Shown here: in pieces, positions 16,367 to 24,553 of the stretch
How positions within the stretch are numbered: position 1 is the stretch's first letter
How the letters are laid out: every line of letters begins with the position of its first letter
NCBI GenBank assembly: GCA_030605085.1
Contig: JAUWBH010000047.1
Location: 1-33,590, forward strand
DNA length: 33,590 bases
From: Promethearchaeota archaeon
GTDB taxonomy: Archaea > Asgardarchaeota > Lokiarchaeia > Sigynarchaeales > SOKP01
Direction of reading: 5' to 3'
Notes under the pieces: model-generated
What the model was told of the DNA's origin: nothing
The model's input: the letters and a program-made list of their open reading frames with translations, nothing else
The model's database searches: none
Made by a program: the position numbers and the translations under genes

Positions 16367-16765
16367 TTGAACGAAATATGTTATTCGAGCTGGGGAATGA
16401 CCGATCTAGAGGTAACAAGAGAATTTAAGGCACATTTGAGAATAAATCTTGAAAAGGTCCCAGCGGTGCCATCTAAAGTGATGGTGATTCATTACTTACC
16501 GTTTCACCAAAATGTAGATTACAAAGAGATGTTAGAACTTGATTATTTTAGTGCTTTTATGGGATCAAAAGTGTTTGGAACTCTTATACATAAGTTCAAT
16601 ATTCCCTAGGTAATTCATGGACATATTCATATTCCTCTATTTTATTATCTTAATGAGATCCACATAAATTGTCGCCCAATTTGATATCAAACGCAATGGA
16701 AGGGAAATTTACGAGAGGAAGTAAAAAAAAGAGCCAAAATAATTTCTTTCCCGCATATTATGTAA
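16367..16765 (+). pseudogene. Metallophosphoesterase, C-terminal half, with two nonsense codons
   Basis: One frame, read through two stops, gives the end of a calcineurin-like phosphoesterase: VMVIHYLPFH (metal-binding His), DYFSAFMGSKVFGTLIHKFN, TAG at 16607-16609, then VIHGHIHIPL (the GHxH motif), TGA at 16682-16684, then YQTQWKGNLREEVKKRAKII and a final TAA at 16763-16765. Each stop is explained by one base change (the TGA stands where the family has Gly). The N-terminal half, which would carry the first metal-binding motifs, is not recognisable upstream, and the frames there are blocked. Such enzymes are usually about 230 residues. The gene is dead. Confidence 0.75.
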
Positions 16766-16905
16766 AGTTAGTTATAGCACTACTCACTTTTATTGATTTA
16801 TTTGACTTTTTTTTTTAATGTTTAACTCGTCAATTTTAAAAAAAGATATTTATATGTTATTATCGAAGTAATTATGATTAAAAATAAAATTTTAAAATTT
16901 TCTTA
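16766..16905 (+). promoter_or_regulatory. Spacer with TATA element before the HEAT-repeat gene
   Basis: AT-rich spacer. The best promoter candidate is TATTTATATG (about 16847-16856), roughly 50 bases before GTG 16906. Otherwise nothing. Confidence 0.35.
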
Positions 16906-19872
16906 GTGCCAAAAGCATTGACGAGCTTAACTTTCGATGTGAATAAAATCGAAAAAATGATATCAAATGGCAAACGCGAGCTTGCAGCTCAAGAGATCTT
17001 CGGAATTATAAAAAATCGGGTCCATCAAGCTGATAAAGAATTGATTTACAAATGTTTAAGTTTATTAAATTTAATTTGCGATAAAACACCATCAATTTCT
17101 TTAAAAACTATTAAGTATATTGATCAATTCATAACTGATTCTGATTCTTGGATTAGATTAGTATCACTGGAGATTTTATATCAGATATCAATGTATCGTC
17201 CAAATTTATTAATTGATTTAATAGAAAAAATTCGTGCACGCCTATTTGATCAAGATCCCTCTGTAAAGAGACTAACTGTAAAATTAATTGGAAATCTAAT
17301 TTTATCTTTACATATAGATTTGGATAAACTCCAAGATATAATAGAAGAATTTACAGAAAGGTTAATGGATAACGATTGGAAAGTAAAATTTCATGTTATA
17401 AAAACTATTAAAAAAGTTCTAAATCAAGATTACACAAAAATTAGAGACCTTGAACCCTTGCTATCAATGGTTATCATAAATTTAAGGGATGAAGACGACG
17501 ATGTTGCGCGTGCTGCTGCCGAACTTTTAAAAATATTAGGAACATATTTTCTTTCTAAGGAAAAAATCTTTTATGTTTTGATAAATCTTCTCTATAACGA
17601 AAAACCGAGAGTGAAAGAATTAATAATTTGGTTGTTTGGAGAAATTGGGAAAGAACGCTCGTCAGAGATTATACCTGTAATTCCTAAATTAATTAAACTT
17701 TTAAAAGGAAACGATTATCGAATTCAATCAAAAGTAATTGACGCATTAGTCAGTATTGCTGAAAATAATTTTGATCAAATTTATTCTAATTTAATTCATT
17801 CTCTTGATACAAGCGATCACGAATTACGTAATAATTTAATTAATGCTCTTTATCAACTAAGCCAAAAAAAAATACCTGACATTTTACCTTACTTGTTTGA
17901 AGAATTAGAGAACCCTTCTGAAAATATTAGGGAATCGATCGCTTTAGCAATAAAACGATTGTTTGAAGAATATCAAATAGAAATTGAAAATGAAATCACA
18001 AAAATTTTATACAATTTAGAATCAAAATATTGGAGAGAGAGAAAAAAGACAATTTTGTTATTACAACACATCTGTTTTATTTTAGATAATAAAAAATTAG
18101 CAGTTTGGTTATCTATTGAACTGAATAAAACATTACAAAACGAAATAGATTCAGATGTACGGGAAGATATAATCTACACATTAAAGGAGGTTAAATCTAA
18201 TTTTAAAGATATTGAAAAAAATATTCAAAAAACAAATAGAGAATTGGATATATTAAATAAAGAAATAAGCGAATTTCAGAGACTTCCTGCTAAATTCAGA
18301 AAAAAATTGAATGCAAATATAGAGAATTTCAAGTTTAATGATACAGAAATACTGTTAAACAACATATACAACGAAATTTTGAAGAAAATAACAAAATTTC
18401 ACAATAAAATTAATTCTTTTGAATACAAAAGATTAGCATTTAATCTGATAGAAGATTGGGAGGAAACAAAAATACAAATTATTGATGAATTAAGTATTAT
18501 AAAAGATTTCATTTCTAAAATATATGAAGATAAAAAATCAGAACATATCTCAAATTTGAATGATAAAATTCAAATGCTTGATGATAAAATTGATATTTTA
18601 AAAGCACAATTTGATTATATTAAAGAATATAATTTTAGCGAGAATATAGAAGATATTGTAGGAGAGATCCTAAATAAAGACGAGGATTTGGAAGAAAAAT
18701 TTTCGCATATCACTCAAATAAGAAAAAATTTGTTTAAATTGGATGTTGATATAAGAGAAGTATTAATTAACAATTTAGAATTCGATAATATATTCAAAGA
18801 GTTCTTAAGAAGGTGGGTGGATACTAAAGTAGAAATTCAAAAATATTTAGGCGAATTAGACATACAAATTAAATTAATGAAAGAAAAGATTTTGAATGAG
18901 TCTTTTCAAATTGTAGATAATGTTGGTTCAAGAATCTCTGATAGCAAGAAACTTTACGATTTAAATAATGAATTAACTTTTCAACTTTTGCAAGCTCATA
19001 TACAGTCAGTAATTTCTCATGGGTTTTCTGAATCCAAAAATTTCAATGAAAACCTTATAAAATTAAATTCCAAAATAAAACTCTTAATTAAGAATAAAAA
19101 ATTCTCTCAAGCAAAAAAATTAATGGAAATGGAATCTACTCAGATACAAACCTTTATTTCAGAAACTGAAAATCAGATTGATAATATTTTAGGAAAAGAA
19201 AAATTATTCCAAGATCATAACATTTTTAATTTATTTGTGCGACCCTTCCTCGATAAATGGAATGCTTCAAAAGAACTACTAATTAATAAATTGAAATATT
19301 TTATTCGAAAATACGAAAATAAGCTATGGCTAAGTCAGATTAAGTATTATTTGAAAATGGCGAATCCTATCAGTTTGAAATTACTTTCTTCTTATGTAGG
19401 GATGAATAAAGAACAATTAAAGGAAATTATTCTAAATTTTATTAAGAAAAATAAATTAAATGGGAAGATATTAGAAGATTCTCTATACCTAGAAACCATT
19501 GAATCCTACATTACAGATATACACGATTCCAACAAACTCAAATTTTTTAATTCCATTAAAACAGTTGGAAATAAGTTGTATTTTGATTTTAAATTAACTA
19601 ATCCTTCAAATCATAATTTTAAAGATTTTCACATTTCTTTAAAAATACCTATTTTTTTTAAATTTTTAAAAAAAGAGAGTTTTCCCAAATATTTTCACGT
19701 AAAAGAGTTAAAAATGGGAAAGTCCATTGAATTTAATTATGTATTAAAAATTGAAAAAAACAAGAATTTATCAGACCCAACGATCGATGAAATTAAATTA
19801 GATATATATTACAAAGATCCTCTTGACATACCTAGAAAAACAACTAAGAGAATCAATCTTCTCCGTCCTTAA
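16906..19872 (+). CDS. Giant HEAT-repeat and coiled-coil protein
   Basis: A 988-residue protein. The first 400 residues or so are HEAT/ARM-type helical repeats (LIEKIRARLFDQDPSVKRLT, VRDEDDDVARAAAELLKILG-like units, RVKELIIWLFGEIGKE). The middle (about 430-770) is long coiled coil with Ile/Leu heptads and many Lys/Asn. A small winged-helix-like segment (ISLKLLSSYVGMNKEQLKEI, about 825-845) is followed by a C-terminal beta-rich domain (about 880-988) ending IYYKDPLDIPRKTTKRINLL. No membrane helix is seen. Such a combination recalls adaptin/coat-type scaffolds of Asgard archaea, but that is only resemblance. The GTG start is the first one after an in-frame stop at 16885. Function unknown. Confidence 0.75.
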   Translation: MPKALTSLTFDVNKIEKMISNGKRELAAQEIFGIIKNRVHQADKELIYKCLSLLNLICDKTPSISLKTIKYIDQFITDSDSWIRLVSLEILYQISMYRPNLLIDLIEKIRARLFDQDPSVKRLTVKLIGNLILSLHIDLDKLQDIIEEFTERLMDNDWKVKFHVIKTIKKVLNQDYTKIRDLEPLLSMVIINLRDEDDDVARAAAELLKILGTYFLSKEKIFYVLINLLYNEKPRVKELIIWLFGEIGKERSSEIIPVIPKLIKLLKGNDYRIQSKVIDALVSIAENNFDQIYSNLIHSLDTSDHELRNNLINALYQLSQKKIPDILPYLFEELENPSENIRESIALAIKRLFEEYQIEIENEITKILYNLESKYWRERKKTILLLQHICFILDNKKLAVWLSIELNKTLQNEIDSDVREDIIYTLKEVKSNFKDIEKNIQKTNRELDILNKEISEFQRLPAKFRKKLNANIENFKFNDTEILLNNIYNEILKKITKFHNKINSFEYKRLAFNLIEDWEETKIQIIDELSIIKDFISKIYEDKKSEHISNLNDKIQMLDDKIDILKAQFDYIKEYNFSENIEDIVGEILNKDEDLEEKFSHITQIRKNLFKLDVDIREVLINNLEFDNIFKEFLRRWVDTKVEIQKYLGELDIQIKLMKEKILNESFQIVDNVGSRISDSKKLYDLNNELTFQLLQAHIQSVISHGFSESKNFNENLIKLNSKIKLLIKNKKFSQAKKLMEMESTQIQTFISETENQIDNILGKEKLFQDHNIFNLFVRPFLDKWNASKELLINKLKYFIRKYENKLWLSQIKYYLKMANPISLKLLSSYVGMNKEQLKEIILNFIKKNKLNGKILEDSLYLETIESYITDIHDSNKLKFFNSIKTVGNKLYFDFKLTNPSNHNFKDFHISLKIPIFFKFLKKESFPKYFHVKELKMGKSIEFNYVLKIEKNKNLSDPTIDEIKLDIYYKDPLDIPRKTTKRINLLRP

Positions 19873-19908
19873 AAATACTTCTATAGTATTTTAAAGACCT
19901 TTAAAAAA

Positions 19909-19918
19909 AAATTTAAAT
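19909..19918 (+). promoter_or_regulatory. TATA box of selD
   Basis: AAATTTAAAT lies about 75 bases before the selD ATG. A GAGGG (19980-19984) follows, 5 bases before ATG 19990. Confidence 0.45.
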
Positions 19919-19989
19919 GCTTAATTTTAATGTACAATTATTAATCTTATTAAAAATTAAAAATATATCAAAACAAATTGAGGGATAGG

Positions 19990-21015
19990 ATGGAAAAAGA
20001 AAGTTATCGATTAATCAAACAAGTAAAGATATTCGGATGATCTTGCAAACTTGGATTTACTAAACTTAACGAACTATTGAGAAAGGCTGGTTTTAGCGGA
20101 GAATTTGAAGATGCGGCTGTAATACCAATACCTAAAAGCGATATGGTTCTTGTAAAAAACATAGATATTTTCACTCCAATCGTGGACGAACCTAGGATTA
20201 TGGGGGAAATTGCTGCTTGTAATGTTACAAACGACATATTTGCTATGAATGTGCCTGAAATCTCGGGAATGTTGGTGTTCTTGGCTATCAAAACCGATAC
20301 GCCAATAGAAATTGCAGAAGATATCCTAAAAGGAATTAAGTATTTCATGGAGAAAAAAATTAACTCAAAAGTAGTTGGTGGACACACAATATACAGCGAA
20401 TGGCCTTTAATAGGTGGAGAAGCTTCAGGATTTGTTGAAGAAAGTAAATTAATTCGAAAATTTGGCGTTAAAGAAGGAGATAAATTAATATTAACAAAAC
20501 CAATAGGATTACAAGCAATCTCCGCTGCGTATAGGCTTTTAAAAGACATGCCTGAAATGTTAGAAGGATATTCTATCAATGAATTAGAAAATTCAATTGA
20601 TCTGGCAATAAAACTGATGACAACACCTAATCAAAATGTTGTCAAAATAATTCACTCGTATAAACATTTCTCATTTATTCACGCTATGTCTGATGTTACC
20701 GGTTTTGGTCTTACTGGAAATTTACAAGAAATGCTTCAAAACTCTGAATTGTCTGCTATTATAGAAACTATCCCATCAATAAAACTCTCAAAAGAATTAT
20801 CTAGGGAATTGGGGTATTCATTTGACGATTGTCGATGTGCTGAAACTGCTGGTGGCATGCTTATCGCTATTGATCCAAAAAAAACTGAAGAATTTTCGAA
20901 CGCTTTAACGAGTAATGGCGTAAATAACTGGATTATTGGGACAATTGATAAATATAAGCCTAATCTTGTAAGAATTTCAGAAAAAGTCGAATATCTTGAA
21001 ATAGCAAAAATTTAA
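19990..21015 (+). CDS. selD: Selenophosphate synthetase, itself a selenoprotein (UGA = Sec17)
   Basis: Makes selenophosphate from selenide and ATP, the selenium donor for selenocysteine. Full length is 341 residues from ATG 19990 if the TGA at 20038-20040 is read as Sec. The frame upstream (MEKESYRLIKQVKIFG) and downstream (SCKLGFTKLNELLRKAG) of the TGA is continuous and gives G-U-S-C-K, the position of the catalytic Cys/Sec and Lys in SelD. The rest fits the AIR-synthase-like fold: ATP-binding acidic motifs, VGGHTIYSEWPLIGG, DVTGFGLTGNL and AETAGGML. GAGGG upstream supports ATG 19990. An annotation starting at TTG 20077 would lose the active site. The 3' UTR should hold a SECIS element. Confidence 0.93.
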
Positions 21016-21108
21016 TTTCAAAAAGAATGAATTTTGTGAGAAAATTATAGTCACAAGATGACTGACCTTGCGAAGGTTTTTGGAAGATAAATAAAAACGC
21101 ATCATTTT
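21016..21108 (+). promoter_or_regulatory. selD 3' UTR, candidate SECIS region
   Basis: Archaeal SECIS elements lie in the 3' UTR. This 93-base gap before the convergent CPBP gene has two hairpins in reach: TTGTGA/TCACAA with an 11-base loop (about 21034-21056), and GACCTT-GCG-AAGGTT (about 21063-21077). The second follows an ATGA and precedes GGAAGA, which is reminiscent of the kink-turn signature of eukaryotic and Lokiarchaeal SECIS. Which of the two is the real element is not decided here. Confidence 0.45.
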
Positions 21109-21837
21109 TCATACAAAAATAATTAAAATAAACACAATTCCTCCATGAAGTATGGAACACGCTAATAGATCGATTTTTACTCTTAAAAAACTTAAAATCA
21201 GCGCCATTATAAATACAAAAATATAAAATATTCCGAAACCAATAAATGGCAAGTAAAAAACATGAGTTGCCGTAAATATTATAGCTGTTAGAAAAATTGA
21301 TTTTTTATCGTTATCATTCGTTATTTCCATGAGATGATTTTGAATTATCCCTCTGAACATAGTCTCTTCGTAAAATCCCGCTAATACTGCAAAAGATATG
21401 GCTACGATTATTTTTCCTAAAGTGATATTTAAAGAAATTTGAATACCCGTTAGAAATGATACTAATGGAAGCAAGCAAATTAAGGGAACGAATGCTAATA
21501 ACCCAAAAACAACGCTTTTTTTTACATCCTCTACTTCTCCTCTTATATCTTTAAAGATTGGTTTTTCAATCTTAATTACGTAAAACCAAGTGAAAAAAAC
21601 TCCAAAAACCATTAGTAAACTATAAAAAATCACGTCTTCTATTAGGTAAGGCATAATTCCAATTGTATCTTTAAAAAAAACTAGAATTAATCTTACTACA
21701 AACAGTAGAAGGCTTAATACTACAATTATAGATAAAGTTTTCTTTTCTTTGCATAATTTTGAAATAATAGGAAAGGCTATTAATACAATTGGAATAGCAA
21801 TTACAAAATAAAACAAATTACTGATATAAAACGCCAT
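21109..21837 (-). CDS. CPBP-family intramembrane metalloprotease
   Basis: A 242-residue protein with about seven hydrophobic helices. It carries the CPBP/Abi motif FYEETMFRG (E157-E158, R162) and a downstream His in TATHVFYLP (H192), the glutamate and histidine residues expected of the intramembrane protease active site. Family knowledge: this superfamily includes CAAX prenyl endopeptidases (Rce1) and bacteriocin self-immunity proteins. The substrate here is unknown. The neighbouring Rab-like GTPase lacks a C-terminal CAAX box, so a link is not supported. It converges with selD and its end abuts the putative SECIS region. Confidence 0.85.
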   Translation of the reverse strand: MAFYISNLFYFVIAIPIVLIAFPIISKLCKEKKTLSIIVVLSLLLFVVRLILVFFKDTIGIMPYLIEDVIFYSLLMVFGVFFTWFYVIKIEKPIFKDIRGEVEDVKKSVVFGLLAFVPLICLLPLVSFLTGIQISLNITLGKIIVAISFAVLAGFYEETMFRGIIQNHLMEITNDNDKKSIFLTAIIFTATHVFYLPFIGFGIFYIFVFIMALILSFLRVKIDLLACSILHGGIVFILIIFV

Positions 21838-22003
21838 GTATTTGGTTATAACAATTTAATTTTAAAAGGTTTTGATTTTTGAATAAAACCACATTTAAGA
21901 TAATATGCTTTATTCTTGAATTATTGTTATCAATATCATTTTTTTCCTACGAATTTTTTTCTCTTTATATAATGGGAGAAATTTAGAATAGTAATTAATA
22001 TCA

Positions 22004-22012
22004 AAATTTAAA
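22004..22012 (+). promoter_or_regulatory. TATA-like element before the Rab-like GTPase gene
   Basis: AAATTTAAA about 60 bases before the ATG at 22069, in a 231-base AT-rich spacer that holds nothing else. Confidence 0.4.
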
Positions 22013-22068
22013 TAATCAAATTTTTATCAATATTTTGAGGTATAGAATCAAAAAATAATTAAATAATA

Positions 22069-22983
22069 ATGAGATATTACTTATTCAAAATAATTGTTGT
22101 AGGTTCACCCGGAATTGGGAAGACTAATTTTGTAAAAAATATTAAGGATAATTCTCACTATTATAACGATCGTTATTATATAGGAGTTGATTTTGAAATT
22201 GTAAATCTTTGTGTAGCTGATAGACAATGCAAATTTCAACTTTGGGATTTAAAATGTAATCAAAGATTTCTAAGCTTGCATAACTTTTTTTACAGAGGGG
22301 CAAAATGTTGTGTGCTATGCTTCGATCTCTCAAATCGTAGTTCGTTTGAAGATTTATATTATTGGATTAAATTTGTTAGAAATTATGAATATTTAATTCC
22401 TATTTGTCTAGTGGGGTTAAAGTCTGACCTATCTAATCAAGTATCTAAGGAACAAATTTATGATTTTGCTGAAAACTTCAATGTTAACGGTGTTTTTATT
22501 TCTTCAAGAAAAATGCCACAAAGAGATAAGGTTTTAGATCATGTAGCAAAAGTTATAATTGGAGAATATCAAACACCATCAAATAGAGAGTTATTAGACA
22601 ATATTAAAACGCTTCGAGAGATTGAATGTAGTCCAGATTCTTACGACAGAAATTATGGCGAAGAGATGATAGAACTAATCTTAACGCCTCTCAGAGAAGC
22701 GTTAATTACAGAAATAGAGAAAAAACAGAGATTTAATAATCTTACAGACGAAGAAAAAGAATTATTTAGAAATTTCTTGATGTCCTTTTCCAGATGCCCT
22801 ATTTGTAACAAGCAAAACCATAGCAAAAATTTAGAGAGTTTATTTTTTAGTAGGGAAACTTATAAAATTGAGCTCAAAAAGAAGTTAATCGCACTTATGA
22901 AAGAAATAAATCGTTCTCTTTATTACAATAAAATAAGTATAGGAATCCCCTGTTGCGAATGCTTTAATAAAATATTCAATTGA
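22069..22983 (+). CDS. Rab/Ras-like small GTPase with a C-terminal zinc-binding extension
   Basis: A 304-residue protein. Residues 1-165 form a Ras-superfamily G domain of Rab type: G1 GSPGIGKT (12-19), IGVDFE in place of the usual Thr-containing switch I, G3 WDLKCNQ (59-65, where Rabs have WDTAGQ), FYRGAKCCVLCFDLSNRSSF, G4 LKSD (117-120, usual NKxD) and G5 SSRK (145-148). The missing switch I Thr and the changed G3 Gly suggest altered or lost GTP hydrolysis. The extension (about 170-304) is helical, with two cysteine clusters, CPIC (243-246) and CCEC (295-298), likely one zinc site. There is no prenylation motif. Asgard genomes are rich in such GTPases. The partner is unknown. Confidence 0.85.
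   Translation: MRYYLFKIIVVGSPGIGKTNFVKNIKDNSHYYNDRYYIGVDFEIVNLCVADRQCKFQLWDLKCNQRFLSLHNFFYRGAKCCVLCFDLSNRSSFEDLYYWIKFVRNYEYLIPICLVGLKSDLSNQVSKEQIYDFAENFNVNGVFISSRKMPQRDKVLDHVAKVIIGEYQTPSNRELLDNIKTLREIECSPDSYDRNYGEEMIELILTPLREALITEIEKKQRFNNLTDEEKELFRNFLMSFSRCPICNKQNHSKNLESLFFSRETYKIELKKKLIALMKEINRSLYYNKISIGIPCCECFNKIFN
22860..22893 (+). repeat. 34-base direct repeat, copy 1 (inside the GTPase gene)
   Basis: Encodes TYKIELKKKLIA of the GTPase tail. The same 34 bases recur at 22986-23019 with one mismatch, 126 bases further on. Confidence 0.8.
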
Positions 22984-22985
22984 AT

Positions 22986-23019
22986 TTATAAAATTGAGCT
23001 CAAAAAAAAGTTAATCGCA
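22986..23019 (+). repeat. 34-base direct repeat, copy 2 (just after the GTPase stop)
   Basis: Begins three bases after the GTPase TGA and keeps the same reading frame, so read-through would give IYKIELKKKLIAYIQFNILKF and stop. 33 of 34 bases match copy 1. Confidence 0.8.
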
Positions 23020-23052
23020 TATATTCAATTTAACATTTTAAAATTTTAGTGA

Positions 23053-23871
23053 TTATTTTTTTATTTTTCCGTTTAGGCTAATAACAATTTGTTTTAACTC
23101 ATTTAGTGCTTTATCAGTTAAATGTTCACCATTCTCAACATTAAAGGCTGTAATAGAAATCTCCACTTCTATTGATAATCCAATCCTTGGATGGGTTTTT
23201 ATCCATAACTGAGGATTTTTTTCTTCAATTTTAGAAACGTATGGAGCGATTTGGCTCTCTCCTATTCCAGAGAATATAAAACCTTTTTCTATAAACTTCC
23301 CCTTTTTTTTTTTAAAAATTGGTAAAATAACAATACTGAAGATTTTCTTCATTTCTGCTGGCACACCTGGTAAGCAAAAGATAATAGTTTTACCCTCTTT
23401 CATTTTAACACCCGGGGCAGTTCCTCTTAAATTTGGTAGTGGTGTTGAGCCTTTAGGTAAATAGGCCATTTTCTCTCTTTCTTTAGTCATACCCTCGAGC
23501 TTAAGGATGCCTTGTTTGTGTGCCTGGTCGTATGCTTTTTTTATCGAATCATACGCGTGTTGGTTTAATTCTAATTCTCTATTTAAAGCTAAACTAACAC
23601 CTTCCAATGTCATGTCGTCGAAAGTTGGGCCATGGACTTAAAGAAGTTTGGATTCTTTAATTAATCCGCCCGATGTAATTATCACATCAGGTTCTCGACT
23701 TAAGACATCTCTCAATGTGTTTGATATTTCTTCTACATCATCTCCTATAGTTGTTATTCTTTTGACTATATGACCATATTTGGTTATTCTTTTTGCCATC
23801 CAATTAGAATTAGTATCTTGGGTTTTTCCAATAAGAATTTCATTTCCTACCATTAAAAGTTCGACATTCAT
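23053..23871 (-). CDS. cinA: CinA-type nucleotide/MoCF-domain protein, interrupted by a 30-nt mRNA intron
   Basis: The MoCF-like domain of competence/damage-inducible protein A. Family members act on pyridine nucleotides (ADP-ribose pyrophosphatase-like). Two exons, complement of 23053-23631 and 23662-23871, give 262 residues when joined. Exon 1 holds MNVELLMVGNEILIGKTQDT, DTNSNWMAKRI and ends ITSGGL. Exon 2 begins GPTFDDMTLEGVSLALN and continues PNLRGTAPGVKMKEGK and FCLPGVPAEMKKIF. Unspliced, the frame stops at a TAA within the intron (23638-23640). The joined length fits archaeal CinA-like proteins without the C-terminal deamidase. If the intron is not removed, only a 77-residue product and a separate C-terminal piece would result. 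Confidence 0.88.
23632..23661 (-). other. Putative BHB mRNA intron in cinA (30 nt)
   Basis: Minus strand. The exon helix GGGC (23668-23671) pairs with GCCC (23627-23630). The central 4-bp helix is GGAT (23664-23667) with GTCC (23634-23637), one wobble. The two 3-nt bulges are TAA (23661-23663) and ATG (23631-23633). The inner stem is 8 perfect pairs, TTAAAGAA/TTCTTTAA (23653-23660 with 23638-23645), with a 7-base loop. Cutting between the second and third base of each bulge, as the archaeal splicing endonuclease does, removes exactly 23632-23661 and yields GGA-TTA-GGC-CCA-ACT, coding GLGPT. Confidence 0.88.
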
Positions 23872-23988
23872 TGAATAATATTTACTCGAAAATGTTTAAA
23901 AACTTTATTTTTATAATTATAATTTTAACAAGATTGATATTTTTCAACTCATATAATACATTGAGAAATGATTTATTAAAAGATTAAA

Positions 23989-24552
23989 ATGACAATTGAA
24001 ATAGACGATGCAGGCACGGGGGACCTTATTGGAGACGCTTTTATAGGTTTTCTGCGAGAGGAAACAGGCGAAATTATTTTTAGAACCATTCCAGTAAAAT
24101 TTTTCAACGAAGAAAATTGGAAAAAAAGACTAGTATATAATTTAGTGGTTGAATTAGTTAAAGATGGTTTAAAAGAACTGAATTTTGATAAAGAAACTGA
24201 GAAAATAAGAATTTGTAGAGGAAATATATTCGATCGAGTGATTACTTATTTTGATGAGGAAGAGATAAAATACGAACGTACTAGCATTGAAGGCGTGTTG
24301 CAGGATGCTGTTGAAGGTAGGCTCGTGTCTCACTTAAGAAAATTAGGTGTTAGAAGTAGAAATTTAACGAAAAAAAGTGGAGCAAAGCGATATTTCGTGT
24401 TATTAAATTGGCTTTGTCAAGATTTTTATAATAGAGAAAAATTCGTTAAAAGTGGATTCAAAAAATGGATAATAATGAATAGAGATCTTGCTATTCAAAA
24501 ATATGAAAGAATAAAGAGAGAAAAATCAAAAAAACAAAAAGGTTATTCTTAA
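23989..24552 (+). CDS. Hypothetical protein with an RNase H-like start
   Basis: A 187-residue protein that I cannot name. It opens with IEIDDAGTGDLIGDAFIGFLREETGEI, an acidic first strand and turn like the first strand of RNase H-fold nucleases. Later acidic residues (FDRVITYFDEEEI, SIEGVLQDAVE) could complete an active site, but no full motif is verifiable by eye. The C-terminus (about 165-187) is a basic helix (KYERIKREKSKKQK), suited to nucleic acid binding. Its stop is one base before the PIG-L gene start, so the two are an operon. It is divergent from cinA with a TATA-rich spacer of 117 bases. No membrane segment. Confidence 0.6.
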   Translation: MTIEIDDAGTGDLIGDAFIGFLREETGEIIFRTIPVKFFNEENWKKRLVYNLVVELVKDGLKELNFDKETEKIRICRGNIFDRVITYFDEEEIKYERTSIEGVLQDAVEGRLVSHLRKLGVRSRNLTKKSGAKRYFVLLNWLCQDFYNREKFVKSGFKKWIIMNRDLAIQKYERIKREKSKKQKGYS

Positions 24553-24553
24553 C

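Noticed and set aside
16682..16684. TGA in the phosphoesterase as selenocysteine
   Set aside because: The family has Gly there, a TAG lies upstream in the same frame, and the N-terminal half is missing.
20077..21015. selD starting at TTG 20077
   Set aside because: It would omit the catalytic G-U-S-C-K segment. The ATG at 19990 has a GAGGG before it and continuous coding sequence through the TGA.
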